Shown here: piece by piece, positions 16,161 to 26,085 of the stretch
Numbering within the stretch: the stretch's first letter is position 1
Layout: every line of letters starts with the position of its first letter
Assembly: GCA_011391085.1 (NCBI GenBank)
Contig: JAABRD010000014.1
Span: 37,708-101,707 of the forward strand
Source of the DNA: Thiotrichaceae bacterium
Lineage (GTDB): Bacteria > Pseudomonadota > Gammaproteobacteria > Beggiatoales > Beggiatoaceae
DNA length: 64,000 nt
Reading direction: 5' to 3'
Made by a program: the position numbers and the translations under genes
Notes under the pieces: generated by a model
Seen by the model: the letters and a program-made list of their open reading frames with translations, nothing else
Told to the model about the DNA's origin: nothing
Databases searched by the model: none

Positions 16161-18116
16161 ATGATTCCCGAACTTGGACATTTTGCTTTAATTATCGCCT
16201 TCTGTTTGGCGTTGGTACAAACGATTTTCCCTCTACTGGGCGCCGCCCGTGGTATTCCTAATTGGATAGCGGTGGCCAAACCTGCGGCAGTGGGGCAATT
16301 GGTATTTATGAGTGTTGCTTATGGTTGCCTCACTTACGCTTTTATTTACAATGATTTTTCCGTCTCTTATGTCGCCAATAACTCTAACAGTGCCTTGCCC
16401 TTGATTTATCGCGTGGTCAGTGTCTGGGGAGGACATGAAGGGTCGTTGTTGTTATGGAATATTCTGTTAGCCGTTTGGACCGTGGCTGTGGTTATCTTTA
16501 GTCGCAGTTTACCACAGACCATGACAGCGCGAGTGTTGTCCATCATGGGCTTTGTGAGTCTCGGTTTTCTATTATTCATGTTAACCACTTCCAATCCATT
16601 TGATCGGCTAGACTCTCCTCCCCTCGATGGTAGAGATTTGAATCCACTGTTGCAAGACCCTGGGTTAGTGATTCATCCACCGATGTTGTACATGGGTTAC
16701 GTCGGCTTCTCCGTAGCCTTCAGTTTTGCAATGGCCGCTTTATTGGGAGGCACGTTAGACAGTGCCTGGGCACGTTGGTCGCGGCCTTGGACCTTGATTG
16801 CCTGGATTTTTTTAACCTTGGGAATCACCGTAGGCAGTTGGTGGGCCTATTATGAACTAGGTTGGGGAGGCTGGTGGTTTTGGGACCCAGTCGAAAATGC
16901 GTCCTTCATGCCGTGGTTAGTCGGCACTGCGTTGTTACATTCGTTGGCCGTGACCGAGAAGCGGGGGGCGTTTAAAAATTGGACGGTGTTATTAGCCATT
17001 CTCGCCTTCTCATTAAGTTTGTTGGGCACGTTCCTCGTCCGTTCTGGCGTCTTAACCTCAGTTCATGCGTTTGCCACGGACCCAAAACGCGGCGTTTTCA
17101 TTCTCGCCTTTTTAGCCATTGTCATCGGCGTTTCCTTCACAATTTACGCTTGGCGTGCCCCACAAATGGCGAAGGGAGGACATTTTGACGTAGTGTCAAA
17201 AGAGACCTTTTTGTTAATCAATAACATTCTGTTAGTGGTCGCCGCAGGCAGCGTGTTATTGGGCACCCTCTACCCATTGTTCCTGGATGCTTTAGGATTA
17301 GGCAAAATTTCGGTAGGACCACCCTATTTCTCCGTCGTATTCTTTTGGATCATGGCCCCATTGCTATTGTTCTTAGGCATCGGTCCCTTGGCCGCGTGGA
17401 AAAAGGATAGCTATCCGAATTTATTCTGGAAGACGCGGTGGGTATTGGGAATCAGTATCGTGCTGGGAATAGCCATTCCAGTTGGAGTCAAGGGTACCAC
17501 AGGATGGGTCGTTGTCCCTGCGGTGACGGCGGCAATGTGGATTGTGTTAACCCATTTACAACTATTTGTGGAGAGATTACCTTCGCAACGTGGAGGACAG
17601 CCAGTCAGTTGGTGGGACAAGTTGACCAGTCCTTCCTTGAGTTTCTATGGAATGGTGATTGCCCATTTAGGGATGGCAACGTTTGTGATTGGAGTCGGTT
17701 TATCAAATGCGTACAGCATCGAAACAGATGCACGAGTAGCACCGCGTCAACCTGTGGAATTGGGAGACTATAGCTTCGTGTTTGAAGGTACCAAACCTAT
17801 CACAGGTCCTAATTATCAAGCGGACCAAGGTTTGGTTAAAATCTTAAAAGACGGTCAAGAGGTCGCAGTGTTGCATCCGCAAAAGCGAGTCTATCAAGTG
17901 CAAGGAATGCCCATGACGGAAGCGGCCATTGATTGGGGATTCACTCGTGATATTTATGTTGCGTTGGGGGAACCGTTGGACCAAGGGGCATGGAGTATGC
18001 GTTTGTACTACAAACCCTTTATACGCTGGATTTGGTTAGGCGGATTGTTAATGGTGCTGGGAGGTGGGTTATCCACGTTGGACCGACGGTATCGGCGGCG
18101 GTTGGGGGGAACCTAA
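16161..18116 (+). CDS. ccmF: Haem lyase subunit CcmF
   Basis: 651 residues, the normal CcmF length. It is a polytopic inner-membrane protein that attaches haem from CcmE to apocytochrome c. The start MIPELGHFALIIAF is family-typical. The tryptophan-rich haem-handling motif WGGWWFWDPVENASFMPW lies near residue 234, and periplasmic histidines occur in GGHEGSLLLW and in IHPPMLYMGYVG. It follows ccmD and ccmE on the same strand. The usual downstream ccmG and ccmH are absent: repeats follow, then a gene on the other strand. Confidence 0.96.
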   Translation: MIPELGHFALIIAFCLALVQTIFPLLGAARGIPNWIAVAKPAAVGQLVFMSVAYGCLTYAFIYNDFSVSYVANNSNSALPLIYRVVSVWGGHEGSLLLWNILLAVWTVAVVIFSRSLPQTMTARVLSIMGFVSLGFLLFMLTTSNPFDRLDSPPLDGRDLNPLLQDPGLVIHPPMLYMGYVGFSVAFSFAMAALLGGTLDSAWARWSRPWTLIAWIFLTLGITVGSWWAYYELGWGGWWFWDPVENASFMPWLVGTALLHSLAVTEKRGAFKNWTVLLAILAFSLSLLGTFLVRSGVLTSVHAFATDPKRGVFILAFLAIVIGVSFTIYAWRAPQMAKGGHFDVVSKETFLLINNILLVVAAGSVLLGTLYPLFLDALGLGKISVGPPYFSVVFFWIMAPLLLFLGIGPLAAWKKDSYPNLFWKTRWVLGISIVLGIAIPVGVKGTTGWVVVPAVTAAMWIVLTHLQLFVERLPSQRGGQPVSWWDKLTSPSLSFYGMVIAHLGMATFVIGVGLSNAYSIETDARVAPRQPVELGDYSFVFEGTKPITGPNYQADQGLVKILKDGQEVAVLHPQKRVYQVQGMPMTEAAIDWGFTRDIYVALGEPLDQGAWSMRLYYKPFIRWIWLGGLLMVLGGGLSTLDRRYRRRLGGT

Positions 18117-18132
18117 ACTGGGGTGAGGGATA

Positions 18133-18339
18133 TAGGACTTATGCAGTTACCCCACCCCAACCCTCCCCCCACGCGGGGAGGGAGTGATTCCCCCCGTGTA
18201 CGGGGGGATAGGGGGGGTGTCAACTCAACGACTTACTAGGACTTATGCAGTTACCCCACCCCAACCCTCCCCCCACGCGGGGAGGGAGTGATTCCCCCCG
18301 TGTACGGGGGGATAGGGGGGTGTCCACTCAACGACTTAC
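18133..18339. repeat. Tandem duplication of a 104-bp GC-rich element
   Basis: Two head-to-tail copies (18133-18236 and 18237-18339), each starting TAGGACTTATGCAGTTACCC and ending CAACGACTTAC, with a CCCCACGCGGGG / CCCCCGTGTACGGGGG core. Related single copies, with ends AGGACTTACGC, occur at 35247 and 50649. Confidence 0.85.
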
Positions 18340-18371
18340 AAAAGTGGTTGCGTAAATCCTGAGATATTAAT

Positions 18372-18397
18372 GGAGTCCAAAACATGTTTTGGACTCC
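18372..18397. terminator. GGAGTCCAAAACATG palindrome between convergent genes
   Basis: GGAGTCCAAAACATGTTTTG plus GACTCC is a perfect 26-base palindrome lying between the ends of ccmF and the TPR gene, a place where a bidirectional hairpin would end both transcripts. It is one of the dispersed palindrome family, so a terminator role is only plausible. Confidence 0.45.
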
Positions 18398-18404
18398 TTA
18401 TTCC

Positions 18405-20198
18405 TTAACGTAACTTTTGTAATTGTTCCATCACAAATTCATTGCTAGGGTCAATTGCCAACACTTCTTGATAAAGTGCCTTCGCTTCCGCTACACGTCC
18501 AGTTGCACCTAAGATGCTACCCAGGTTAATGCGTGCCTTCAAATTTTGCGGATAGATTGAGATAGCTTGACGATAAGCCGCTTCGGCGTCGGCGTAACGG
18601 CGTTGTTCAAAGAGAATGTTGCCCTTGTTCACCAAAAATTTGGCCTGGTCAAAGGGACGTAATGTCGCATCTTGAAAGGCAATGTCAATCCATTTTAAGG
18701 CTTCGTCATAGTGACGTAACATTTTATGGGCAACCACAATGTTAAGGGCCGTTTCAGGTGTCAGGGAAATGGTTTGAGAACCGTCGGGGTTGATATTTTT
18801 AGTGATAGCGCGTTGTAGGGCCTCCAGTCCTTCTTGAGGACGATTGGCCTGGAGGAGGTGTTTACCTAAAATGATCCAACCCCGTTGTTTGCCAGGGGAT
18901 TGCGTGACATTGTGTTGCCAAAGGGCAATGGGGTCTCGCCACAGTTCGTTACGTTGCCAAGTGGCCGTACCCAATCCCAAAAGTAGCAGGAAGAGAACCG
19001 TGAAAGTGAAGGTGCGGACTAGGGAGGACGTAACTTTGCCTAACCAATATGGTAATCTGTCTATCAGTAGCCAGCCGAATAAGATGCACAGTCCTAAGTT
19101 AGGTAAATATGTGCGGTGTTCAAAAATCACGTCTCGAATGGGAATGAGACTGGATTCTACCGTGTGGGCTAAGTAGTAAAACAGGAGACCGAAGGCCAGG
19201 AAGGGACGGCGGCGGAAAGAATAGATTGCAACACCGATTAAGAACAGATGTCCAACTGTGGCCCAGATGGCTTCACTGTGCAAGAGTCTGGCTATCAAGT
19301 GATATTGGTCATTGGCATAGAGAAAGCCTTCCGTGATTGGGTAATCATAATCGATGTGGGAACTGAAGGGCCACATAAATAAGTGAAGATAGGTCCAAAT
19401 GACACTCATTTGAGTCGCTAAATAAGAAGTCCTAGAGATTTCAGTAGTTTCTTGGGTCAAAGCTTGCATAGTTTGAAGCGAGAACGGGTTTTGCTGAAAC
19501 ACCAGGGCCATAACCATCCAAAGTATGACCAAACCCAATATGCTTATCGCGCCTGTGAGTAGAAGACGGCGTAGGTGTAAGGGGAAACAGGTTAATTCCA
19601 GTAAGAGTAGGGCGATAGGTAGAGTGACGGTATTTTGTTTGGTGAAAAAGCCCAGGAGGGCCAGGAGGAGACAGGCTAGGGTCCAGAAACCTCGACGTTG
19701 CCCCGTTTCACTTAACCGGGCTTGAATAAAACAAGCCATTGACCCAATATAAAACAAGGCCGCCAATGAGGCCAAGCGTTGGACAATGTAGGTAACCGCT
19801 TGAATTTGCAAAGGATGAAGGACAAATAACAGGGCCACGACGAGGGGCAACCCTTGTTTTGTTTCTTCAGATAGTGTATTATTAAACAAGGGGGTACGAA
19901 CCAGGCCACGCAACAGTCCGAGTACCGCAACACCTGTTAGAAAATGAATGACGATGTTAACGATATGATACCCCGCCACTTGAAATTGATGAATTTGATA
20001 ATCCAGGGCAAAGGTGAAGTAACCCACTATTCGCAAGGCAGCAAATTGCCAAAGTTCTATTAACGTCCCTTGCCACTGATAAATGACAGGGTTTTCTTGA
20101 ATCGAAGAAAAGTCATCTAAATAGAAAGGCACATTTAAGGTGTGACGGTAAGTAAGGGCAACGACTATGGCTAAGAGAAAAGGTTGGAAGTAACGCAT
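18405..20198 (-). CDS. Polytopic membrane protein with C-terminal TPR (GT-C/TMTC-like)
   Basis: 597 residues. The N-terminal 390 contain about ten transmembrane helices. The first loop, VPFYLDDFSSIQENP, carries the Asp-Asp pair that is the catalytic signature of GT-C glycosyltransferases using lipid-linked sugars. HPLQIQAVTYIVQRLASLAALFY (in two parts) is the hallmark of the TMTC/DUF1736-type bacterial proteins. Residues about 430-597 are tetratricopeptide repeats (KFLVNKGNILFEQRRYADAE, YRQAISIYPQNLKARINLGS, ALYQEVLAIDPSN). Its acceptor is unknown. It stands alone on the minus strand, with an ABC-2 permease further upstream on the same strand. Confidence 0.8.
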   Translation of the reverse strand: MRYFQPFLLAIVVALTYRHTLNVPFYLDDFSSIQENPVIYQWQGTLIELWQFAALRIVGYFTFALDYQIHQFQVAGYHIVNIVIHFLTGVAVLGLLRGLVRTPLFNNTLSEETKQGLPLVVALLFVLHPLQIQAVTYIVQRLASLAALFYIGSMACFIQARLSETGQRRGFWTLACLLLALLGFFTKQNTVTLPIALLLLELTCFPLHLRRLLLTGAISILGLVILWMVMALVFQQNPFSLQTMQALTQETTEISRTSYLATQMSVIWTYLHLFMWPFSSHIDYDYPITEGFLYANDQYHLIARLLHSEAIWATVGHLFLIGVAIYSFRRRPFLAFGLLFYYLAHTVESSLIPIRDVIFEHRTYLPNLGLCILFGWLLIDRLPYWLGKVTSSLVRTFTFTVLFLLLLGLGTATWQRNELWRDPIALWQHNVTQSPGKQRGWIILGKHLLQANRPQEGLEALQRAITKNINPDGSQTISLTPETALNIVVAHKMLRHYDEALKWIDIAFQDATLRPFDQAKFLVNKGNILFEQRRYADAEAAYRQAISIYPQNLKARINLGSILGATGRVAEAKALYQEVLAIDPSNEFVMEQLQKLR

Positions 20199-20233
20199 TT
20201 TTACTTTTAATAATGAATAGAGAGAATTTGTGG

Positions 20234-20572
20234 TGGGGTGGCGGCTTTTGGAGTAGAGGCTTTTGGAGTAGAGGCTTTAGCCGGCAGGTAGTAGGCCCCC
20301 CGGTGGAGTGGAGGCTTTAGCCGGTTGGCAGTAGGCCCCCCGGTGGAGTGGAGGCTTTAGCCGGCAGTAGCCCCCCGGTGGAGTGGAGGCTTTAGCCGGT
20401 TGGCAGTAGGCGCCTCCTCCTCACTCTTGAGACCCGGAGTGGCCTACTGCCTGCCGGCTAAAGCCTCCACTCCACCGAGGGAGGCGCCTACTGCCTGCCG
20501 GCTAAAGCCTCCACTCCACCGAGGGAGGCGTCTACCGCCCACCGGCTAAAGCCTCTACTCCGGCGATGTCTT
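20234..20572. repeat. Cluster of GGAGTGGAGGCTTTAGCCGG repeats
   Basis: At least four direct copies of GGAGTGGAGGCTTTAGCCGG with GGCAGTAGGC spacers are followed by three inverted copies (CCGGCTAAAGCCTCCACTCC with GGAGGCGCCTACTGCC). The block could fold into one very long stem. The 421-base gap between the TPR and permease genes holds nothing else recognisable. Confidence 0.85.
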
Positions 20573-20619
20573 AATTCCTTCACATCAGCGGAGCCTTTTT
20601 TAATTTAATGGCATTATAA

Positions 20620-21432
20620 TTACACCATTTCCCGCACATGCGGTTCCGCCCGCCGGAACAATACCGCCGCGGGTCCCAATAACAGCAACCACCATATTAA
20701 GGGTCGCCACAAGTTTGCCCACGTCCAAGACAAATCTTGGATGCCTGCATGAATGAGGATCATTATATCGGCAACGGGATTGATGGCTAAAACCCATTGC
20801 ATAGGGGGTGGCATGAGGTCGGGCATGTATAATATGGGCGTCAAATACAAAGTGAGAGTGATTAAAAACGGGAAAAATTGGCTAATGTCTTTCAGAAATA
20901 AGCCAATAACAGATAATAGGTAGGTTAATGGTATTAACCATATCGCTATTAAAAGAATAGTTAAGGCCCCGATCGGCATGGTGTGTACCCCTTCCATTAT
21001 GCCCACGGTGACTGCCATGACTAAGGCATATAGTAATCCTGATAAAATCAGCGGAAAAAGAGGCAAAATAACGATGGGAAATACTGCACGTCGGTATAGT
21101 CCGCCAAATTCACTTAGTATATTTAGGCTACGCGACAGCACTTCTGCAATAAATAGCCAGGGCAACATGCTGACTAAAAAGTAGTCGATAAAATTAACCC
21201 CATTTGGAAACTTGACTTTTAAGACAATATCCAGCAGGAACCAAAAACCTATGATTTGTAATGCAGGCTGAAAAAGTAGCCAGGCATCGCCTAATAAAGT
21301 CCCTGATGTGCGTGTAATAACATCCCGTTTAATTAACAAAAACAGAAGGTAACGATGTTTATAAGCCGCTTGTATGGGCACTGCCAGACCCGCATAAGTG
21401 GCTATCAAATAACGCTGAAAAAAATGAAACAT
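20620..21432 (-). CDS. ABC-2 type permease, polysaccharide/lipid export class
   Basis: About 270 residues from the ATG at 21432 (MFHFFQRYL); an upstream in-frame start at 21489 adds 19 unlikely residues. The protein has six predicted transmembrane helices and the ABC-2 permease pattern of the KpsM/Wzm/TagG class: LLIKRDVITRTSGTLLGDAW (the cytosolic helix before helix 1), LFQPALQIIGFWFLLDIV, and near the end LTLYLTPILYMPDLMPPPMQ with LAINPVADIMILIH. Such permeases export O-antigen, capsule or teichoic-type glycans with a separate ATPase. No ATPase gene lies in this window, so the partner must be elsewhere. Confidence 0.8.
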   Translation of the reverse strand: MFHFFQRYLIATYAGLAVPIQAAYKHRYLLFLLIKRDVITRTSGTLLGDAWLLFQPALQIIGFWFLLDIVLKVKFPNGVNFIDYFLVSMLPWLFIAEVLSRSLNILSEFGGLYRRAVFPIVILPLFPLILSGLLYALVMAVTVGIMEGVHTMPIGALTILLIAIWLIPLTYLLSVIGLFLKDISQFFPFLITLTLYLTPILYMPDLMPPPMQWVLAINPVADIMILIHAGIQDLSWTWANLWRPLIWWLLLLGPAAVLFRRAEPHVREMV

Positions 21433-21513
21433 GACTATGATCTTGTTGAAAATGATTAAAGTGTGGTAGGATAACATATCAGCATCCAAAAACCTGTTTT
21501 GGAGGCCGTGTGG

Positions 21514-21646
21514 TAGTATTTCATTTATACCCCCCCTACCCCCCGTACACGGGGGGGGAGTGATTCCTCCCGTACACGGGGGGAGTGATTCCCCCCCGCG
21601 TGCGGGGGGGTTTAGGGGGGGTAAAAGTAATTAGGAATACTACTAT
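21514..21646. mobile_element. MITE2-like GC-rich element
   Basis: Ends TAGTATTTCATTTATACCCC and the inverse GGTAAAAGTAATTAGGAATA, enclosing CCCCGTACACGGGG hairpins with GGAGTGATTCC spacers. The ends are more diverged than in other copies, and a flanking TA is seen only on the right. Confidence 0.6.
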
Positions 21647-21985
21647 TATAAATAGGATAGCAAAAAAAAATAGTAAATGACTTGCAAAAGTAGCCTCTGA
21701 TATGCCATTATTATAGATAAACCTTGTGCAACAAAATTTTTAGTCTTGCCGCAGTGGAAAGCCTGTTTTGGAAATAAATCCCTTGATTTTCCAGCATTCA
21801 GCATGACTAAGGGTATTGCATATTGGGTGGGCAAGTGTATTTTGTAAGCAACAGGTACTATACAATCTGTATCCAATTTGATACTATAACAAAGTGTCAC
21901 TCCTGAACATGCTTTCCAATGCGGCAAGATTGTCCCACAAGGGCAAAACCCTAAAAATTAAATTTAATTGCGGAGTTGAATTAAC

Positions 21986-24900
21986 ATGAGAACGAAAAAT
22001 ACTGCATTAGCCACCGCTATAGCCATTAGTTTGGCCACCGGCGGTTTTGTCGCCAGCAACGATGCTGCCTGGGCCGACACTTCCACAAGAACCCTACAAA
22101 CTGTCATTGATAGAACGCCCGCAGATGATGGTTATATTTACATCCGGGCCGGTGAAACGATTAACGTATCGCTGTTAGGGTTAAATCAAACGGGCATCGT
22201 CGATACCCTGGGCGAACAATATGGCGCCATATTGTTTGGTGCAATCAATACCCAGAAAGGCGAAATCTTTGCTGGTAGTGATACCCCTGGTGAAAGATTC
22301 CAAGATGTCGCCCCACTGAGAGGCGACTTTTCGATGGTACCACCGGATAAAAAGCCTTTCAATAACTTGAAGTATGTCCGAATGGTGCAAGGATTAGGTC
22401 GCGCCTACATCTTCTACCCTCCCAATATCAATACGCCTCCTATTATGGATAGGACCGATGATGAGAACAGAGAGTATGATGAATGTTGCTTCCTGCCTTG
22501 CGGCGAAAAAATTCCTGAAGGCGTCCTCAATTGCCCAACCGAACAAGAAAGACAAGACATTGTCCTAGATTTTGTAGAGGACTCGGTCAAAGTCACTTTG
22601 CAAGAAAGATTTGCTAACACCGTAGGCGGTGTGGAATACAAAGTGATTCAATCGCTGGAAAAGAAAATTCGAATCTTGCCCGCCATTCCTCGCGTCTCCA
22701 AACTGGAAATTGTTGATTTTCAAACGGGACCTCGCGATAACCTGAAACGCGGTGAACGGCAAGTCGCCGAAGAAGTTGCTGTAGATGAAGTTGCTGTAGA
22801 TAATGACGTGTGTCTGATCGACGGCAAGGCAGTCCATGCCAAAAATCATGGCATTCGTGCCAGAATGACCGCCGGTGTAGAAGGCGCGAAAGTGACGATT
22901 TGGGCACTGAAAGAAATCGGTGCCGCTGACAGAGACCTCAACGACCCCAATAATTGTCTTGGCAACCGCGGTTTGGCCAAAGAAGATACGGCCAATGGCA
23001 GAATCGTGCTGAAGTTAGTGGCCGTAGGTTCCAGAACGGAGTATAAGAGATTTCCTGCGGTTGACATGCTAAATGGTGAAGCCCAAGTCGTGTTTCCCGC
23101 AGATGTCACCATGGCGGGTAATTACTATCTGGAAGCCGAACTTTACCTGGCTGTAAACGGTGATGTGGATCCCAATAGTGACATGGCGTTGCCTAATCTG
23201 ACCGATAACGTGGATATGTTTACGGCAGACATGATGCAAATTGTCGACACCGGCAAGCCACGGAAATTGAAATTGGGAAGCACCAAAAAAGTCATCAGCG
23301 ACGATGCCAATCCTCCCCAAAACACGCCCTTTAACCCAGGTGCGGCTTGGAATGCGGCCACTCAAGTCACTGTCAAGGCCCTAGACGAGTATGGCAATGA
23401 GACGGTCCTTCCCGCAGGTCAAGCGACCAAAGTCAAAGTAGTAGATGAAACCAATGTTCTTAACAGCGGTTCGCTTAACATGGATTTTGCCGTCGATGTC
23501 AATCGTAGAACCGCCGCTGACTATATAGGTGACAACCAAGGCGACGTGTTGAGACTGGGCGAAGCCTCCCTGATCGCTACCATTGATGGCAATCCTAGCA
23601 TTGCGGCTTCTGACCCACTGAAAATTAAAGTCGTGGCGAAAAACTTAGTCGCGGCCCCCTACGTAGGTTCTCCTATCGCAGGCGACACGGCTTATGGCGA
23701 CCCCGCCGGTGTTCCAGCGGCTGACGCAGCATATCCAAGTGCTAACCGTTACCTCCCCAATACCGTCAACGTCGTCAAAGACATTCAAGCAGGCAACCAA
23801 ATCAAAGCCTTTAGCGTGGGCGTGGATGGTGGCAGAACCAATGGCATTCCCGACGGCATGTTTGACTTCTATCACAGTCCCGTAGATGGTGCCATTCTTC
23901 CAAACCTCGTTGACGGTGCCAACAGTGATGACGACTTTGTCTCCAGAAATAGCACCACCACGATGGTCATCAAGACTCCAGCCGGTGAAGAAGTCGAAGC
24001 AGGAGTGGCACAACCCGTCTTAGACGCCGCAGGTAATGTGGTGGAAATCGTCCAGGCAGATGGTACCAGAGGCCAAGGCGCCAGAATCGACACCCTCTTC
24101 ACCAAACCTGTCCCAGGAGGCATGGGCAAGTATTTTGTTATTGGTGATAAAACCGGGCAGTATGGTGAAACTCTTGTGTACCTCCCAGGCGACATCAAAC
24201 CTTCTGCCGCTTCTAAAGCCAAGATTTTAAATGCACATGGCTTTGAAGATGTGGTATTGGGTAAAGATGGCAAGCCGGTTCTGGACGAAAACGGCAATCC
24301 AGTGATTGCACTAGATGCCCAATTGGATTATCCAGAACCCGATGGCACTCATCAATTGATGATTCCTCAAAAAGCCGTGAAACTGGGCGATGAATACGGT
24401 AATCCCGTGTCTTCCGCAGCCGCTGGCACCTTCACACCTGGCACTAGCAATGGCCAACCCGCGATTGTCACCGTCAATGAATATGGTGAACCTGTTTCTC
24501 TGGGTGCCCGACGCGCTATTCGCCAAGCGGCAGGCAACTTAGTCCCAGGTGGAGATGCTGGCAATGGCAATACCAACGCCTACTTACTCTCCTACAATTC
24601 AGAAGAGTTTGCCGGCACTGATAGAGTTAGCTTTGGCTTCACCAGCCCTGGCGTCAAACCCAGAACCGTCGAAATCACGATTCCTCAAAAACCAGAGTTG
24701 ACCACCGTCAAGACGGAAGTGGAACAAACCACATTACCCGTCAACTCCGAAATCGCTATCACCATTCGTACTCTTGACCAACATGGTCTCCCCATTGATG
24801 GTCTTGGGAACACCACGGTGTCCTTCACGGGTAACATCTTGAAGACCGCTACAGTATGGCGGATGGAAGATGAACGTCGTGACCTTGTCACAGGTAACTT

Positions 24901-26077
24901 ACTGGGTATTGACCCACTGAGTTCTGGTGACGTCGTCCGGCCAGGTGGAGGCGACCAACAAGTCTTGGTCATGAACATTGGTAACAAGGAAGGCGAATTT
25001 ACCATCAACTTCAACAGTCCAGAACTGCCAGCAGGTTCACCTGCACAATCCATCACCTTCAAGGCCGTGGCGGTGTACACCCCACCACAAGTATGTTCAA
25101 CGACCGCACCTGACCTTTGCAAAGACGAAGAATCTTGCACCTCCGCAGGTGGCGAATGGGCAGATAACAAGTGCGCATTTACGGCTGTCGATCCATCCAC
25201 CAAAGAAGCCTGCGAAGACCAAGGTGGCGTTTTTGCAACCAACAAGTGCTTCCCTGTGGTTGGCAAAGACGGCAAGCCTAGTGGCTTGGTGTCAGGACTT
25301 GAAGCGGCCAGTAGTGTCGACGGTGGCCAATATGGTGACGAACCAGCCAAAGAAAATGCCGGTTTCTTTGGAGGCGTAATGATTACGGGTACGCAGGGCA
25401 CAGGAGATCGCAAGACTGACAAGTTTGAAAACAATGCTTCAACCTTGTTAGGTGACAACGTCCAATTGTCAGGTGTGATCAAAGTGGAAGACATCGACAA
25501 AGGTAAGAAAGCTGACATCGTGGTCGGTGGCTTCCATATTTACCAAGGTTATCCAGATGGGTTCACCTGGTACATGATGGTCAATTGTTCTGGCAACGAC
25601 TTTGTCACGATACCCTCTTGCCCATCCTTTGGCTGGCAGATCAAAATGTGGCCGTATGACCCAATGGGCTTCCCCATCTTGTCGGAGTTGGAACCCCTCA
25701 AGTCAATGACCTTTAATGGCGTCCCCGGTGATGGCAAAGATGAATACGTCACGGTTGACATGTTCAAAGGCAACTTCAGCTTACCTGCTGATCCTGCGAT
25801 GCAGATTTACTTTGGTTACATCGTGACCGAAGGTGACAACCGCGGTAAAGTGGTTTACAGCGGCAAGCCTATCGAAGTCAAGATTGAAGCCAAAGCAGCT
25901 AAGGATACTGCGAAAGACACTGAAAAGGACGCCAAGGACACTGAAAAGGACGCCAAGGACACTAAAACGGACGCCAAGGACACTAAAGCGGACGCCAAGG
26001 ACACTAAAGCGGACGCCAAGGACACTAAAGCGGACGCCAAGGACACTAAAGCGGACGCCAAGGACACTGGCAAGTAA
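21986..26077 (+). CDS. Giant exported protein with Ig-like segments and a heptad-repeat tail
   Basis: 1363 residues, not recognised as a whole. A signal peptide (ALATAIAISLATGGFVASN, cleavage probably near AWA-DTS) shows export. Several stretches look like Ig-like (Big/invasin-type) modules, for example TVKTEVEQTTLPVNSEIAIT followed by IRTLDQHGLPIDG, and ATQVTVKALDEYGNETVLP. A cysteine-rich patch near residues 1036-1095 has two CxxxGGxWxxxxC-type units. Residues about 1101-1301 resemble the C-terminal domain of the propeller protein at 3080 (FFGGV, LSGVIKVED, VDMFKGNF, IYFGY, KVVYSG). The tail is a run of DAKDTKA heptads. A large secreted adhesive or structural protein is a fair guess, no more. 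A terminator follows. Confidence 0.65.
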   Translation: MRTKNTALATAIAISLATGGFVASNDAAWADTSTRTLQTVIDRTPADDGYIYIRAGETINVSLLGLNQTGIVDTLGEQYGAILFGAINTQKGEIFAGSDTPGERFQDVAPLRGDFSMVPPDKKPFNNLKYVRMVQGLGRAYIFYPPNINTPPIMDRTDDENREYDECCFLPCGEKIPEGVLNCPTEQERQDIVLDFVEDSVKVTLQERFANTVGGVEYKVIQSLEKKIRILPAIPRVSKLEIVDFQTGPRDNLKRGERQVAEEVAVDEVAVDNDVCLIDGKAVHAKNHGIRARMTAGVEGAKVTIWALKEIGAADRDLNDPNNCLGNRGLAKEDTANGRIVLKLVAVGSRTEYKRFPAVDMLNGEAQVVFPADVTMAGNYYLEAELYLAVNGDVDPNSDMALPNLTDNVDMFTADMMQIVDTGKPRKLKLGSTKKVISDDANPPQNTPFNPGAAWNAATQVTVKALDEYGNETVLPAGQATKVKVVDETNVLNSGSLNMDFAVDVNRRTAADYIGDNQGDVLRLGEASLIATIDGNPSIAASDPLKIKVVAKNLVAAPYVGSPIAGDTAYGDPAGVPAADAAYPSANRYLPNTVNVVKDIQAGNQIKAFSVGVDGGRTNGIPDGMFDFYHSPVDGAILPNLVDGANSDDDFVSRNSTTTMVIKTPAGEEVEAGVAQPVLDAAGNVVEIVQADGTRGQGARIDTLFTKPVPGGMGKYFVIGDKTGQYGETLVYLPGDIKPSAASKAKILNAHGFEDVVLGKDGKPVLDENGNPVIALDAQLDYPEPDGTHQLMIPQKAVKLGDEYGNPVSSAAAGTFTPGTSNGQPAIVTVNEYGEPVSLGARRAIRQAAGNLVPGGDAGNGNTNAYLLSYNSEEFAGTDRVSFGFTSPGVKPRTVEITIPQKPELTTVKTEVEQTTLPVNSEIAITIRTLDQHGLPIDGLGNTTVSFTGNILKTATVWRMEDERRDLVTGNLLGIDPLSSGDVVRPGGGDQQVLVMNIGNKEGEFTINFNSPELPAGSPAQSITFKAVAVYTPPQVCSTTAPDLCKDEESCTSAGGEWADNKCAFTAVDPSTKEACEDQGGVFATNKCFPVVGKDGKPSGLVSGLEAASSVDGGQYGDEPAKENAGFFGGVMITGTQGTGDRKTDKFENNASTLLGDNVQLSGVIKVEDIDKGKKADIVVGGFHIYQGYPDGFTWYMMVNCSGNDFVTIPSCPSFGWQIKMWPYDPMGFPILSELEPLKSMTFNGVPGDGKDEYVTVDMFKGNFSLPADPAMQIYFGYIVTEGDNRGKVVYSGKPIEVKIEAKAAKDTAKDTEKDAKDTEKDAKDTKTDAKDTKADAKDTKADAKDTKADAKDTKADAKDTGK
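25931..26077 (+). repeat. Seven tandem 21-bp units coding for (ADAKDTK)n
   Basis: Units begin GCCAAGGACACT every 21 bases from 25931. The first two read GAAAAGGAC after this, the third AAAACGGAC, and the rest AAAGCGGAC, so the array has grown from one end. It encodes a charged, probably disordered or helical tail resembling LEA-type heptads. The unit length keeps the frame, so copy number can vary without frameshift. Confidence 0.9.
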
Positions 26078-26085
26078 AATAGGTG

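Noticed and set aside
24685..25518. 277-residue open frame on the minus strand
   Set aside because: It is the opposite strand of the large exported protein gene, with Ser/Pro-rich composition and no family pattern.
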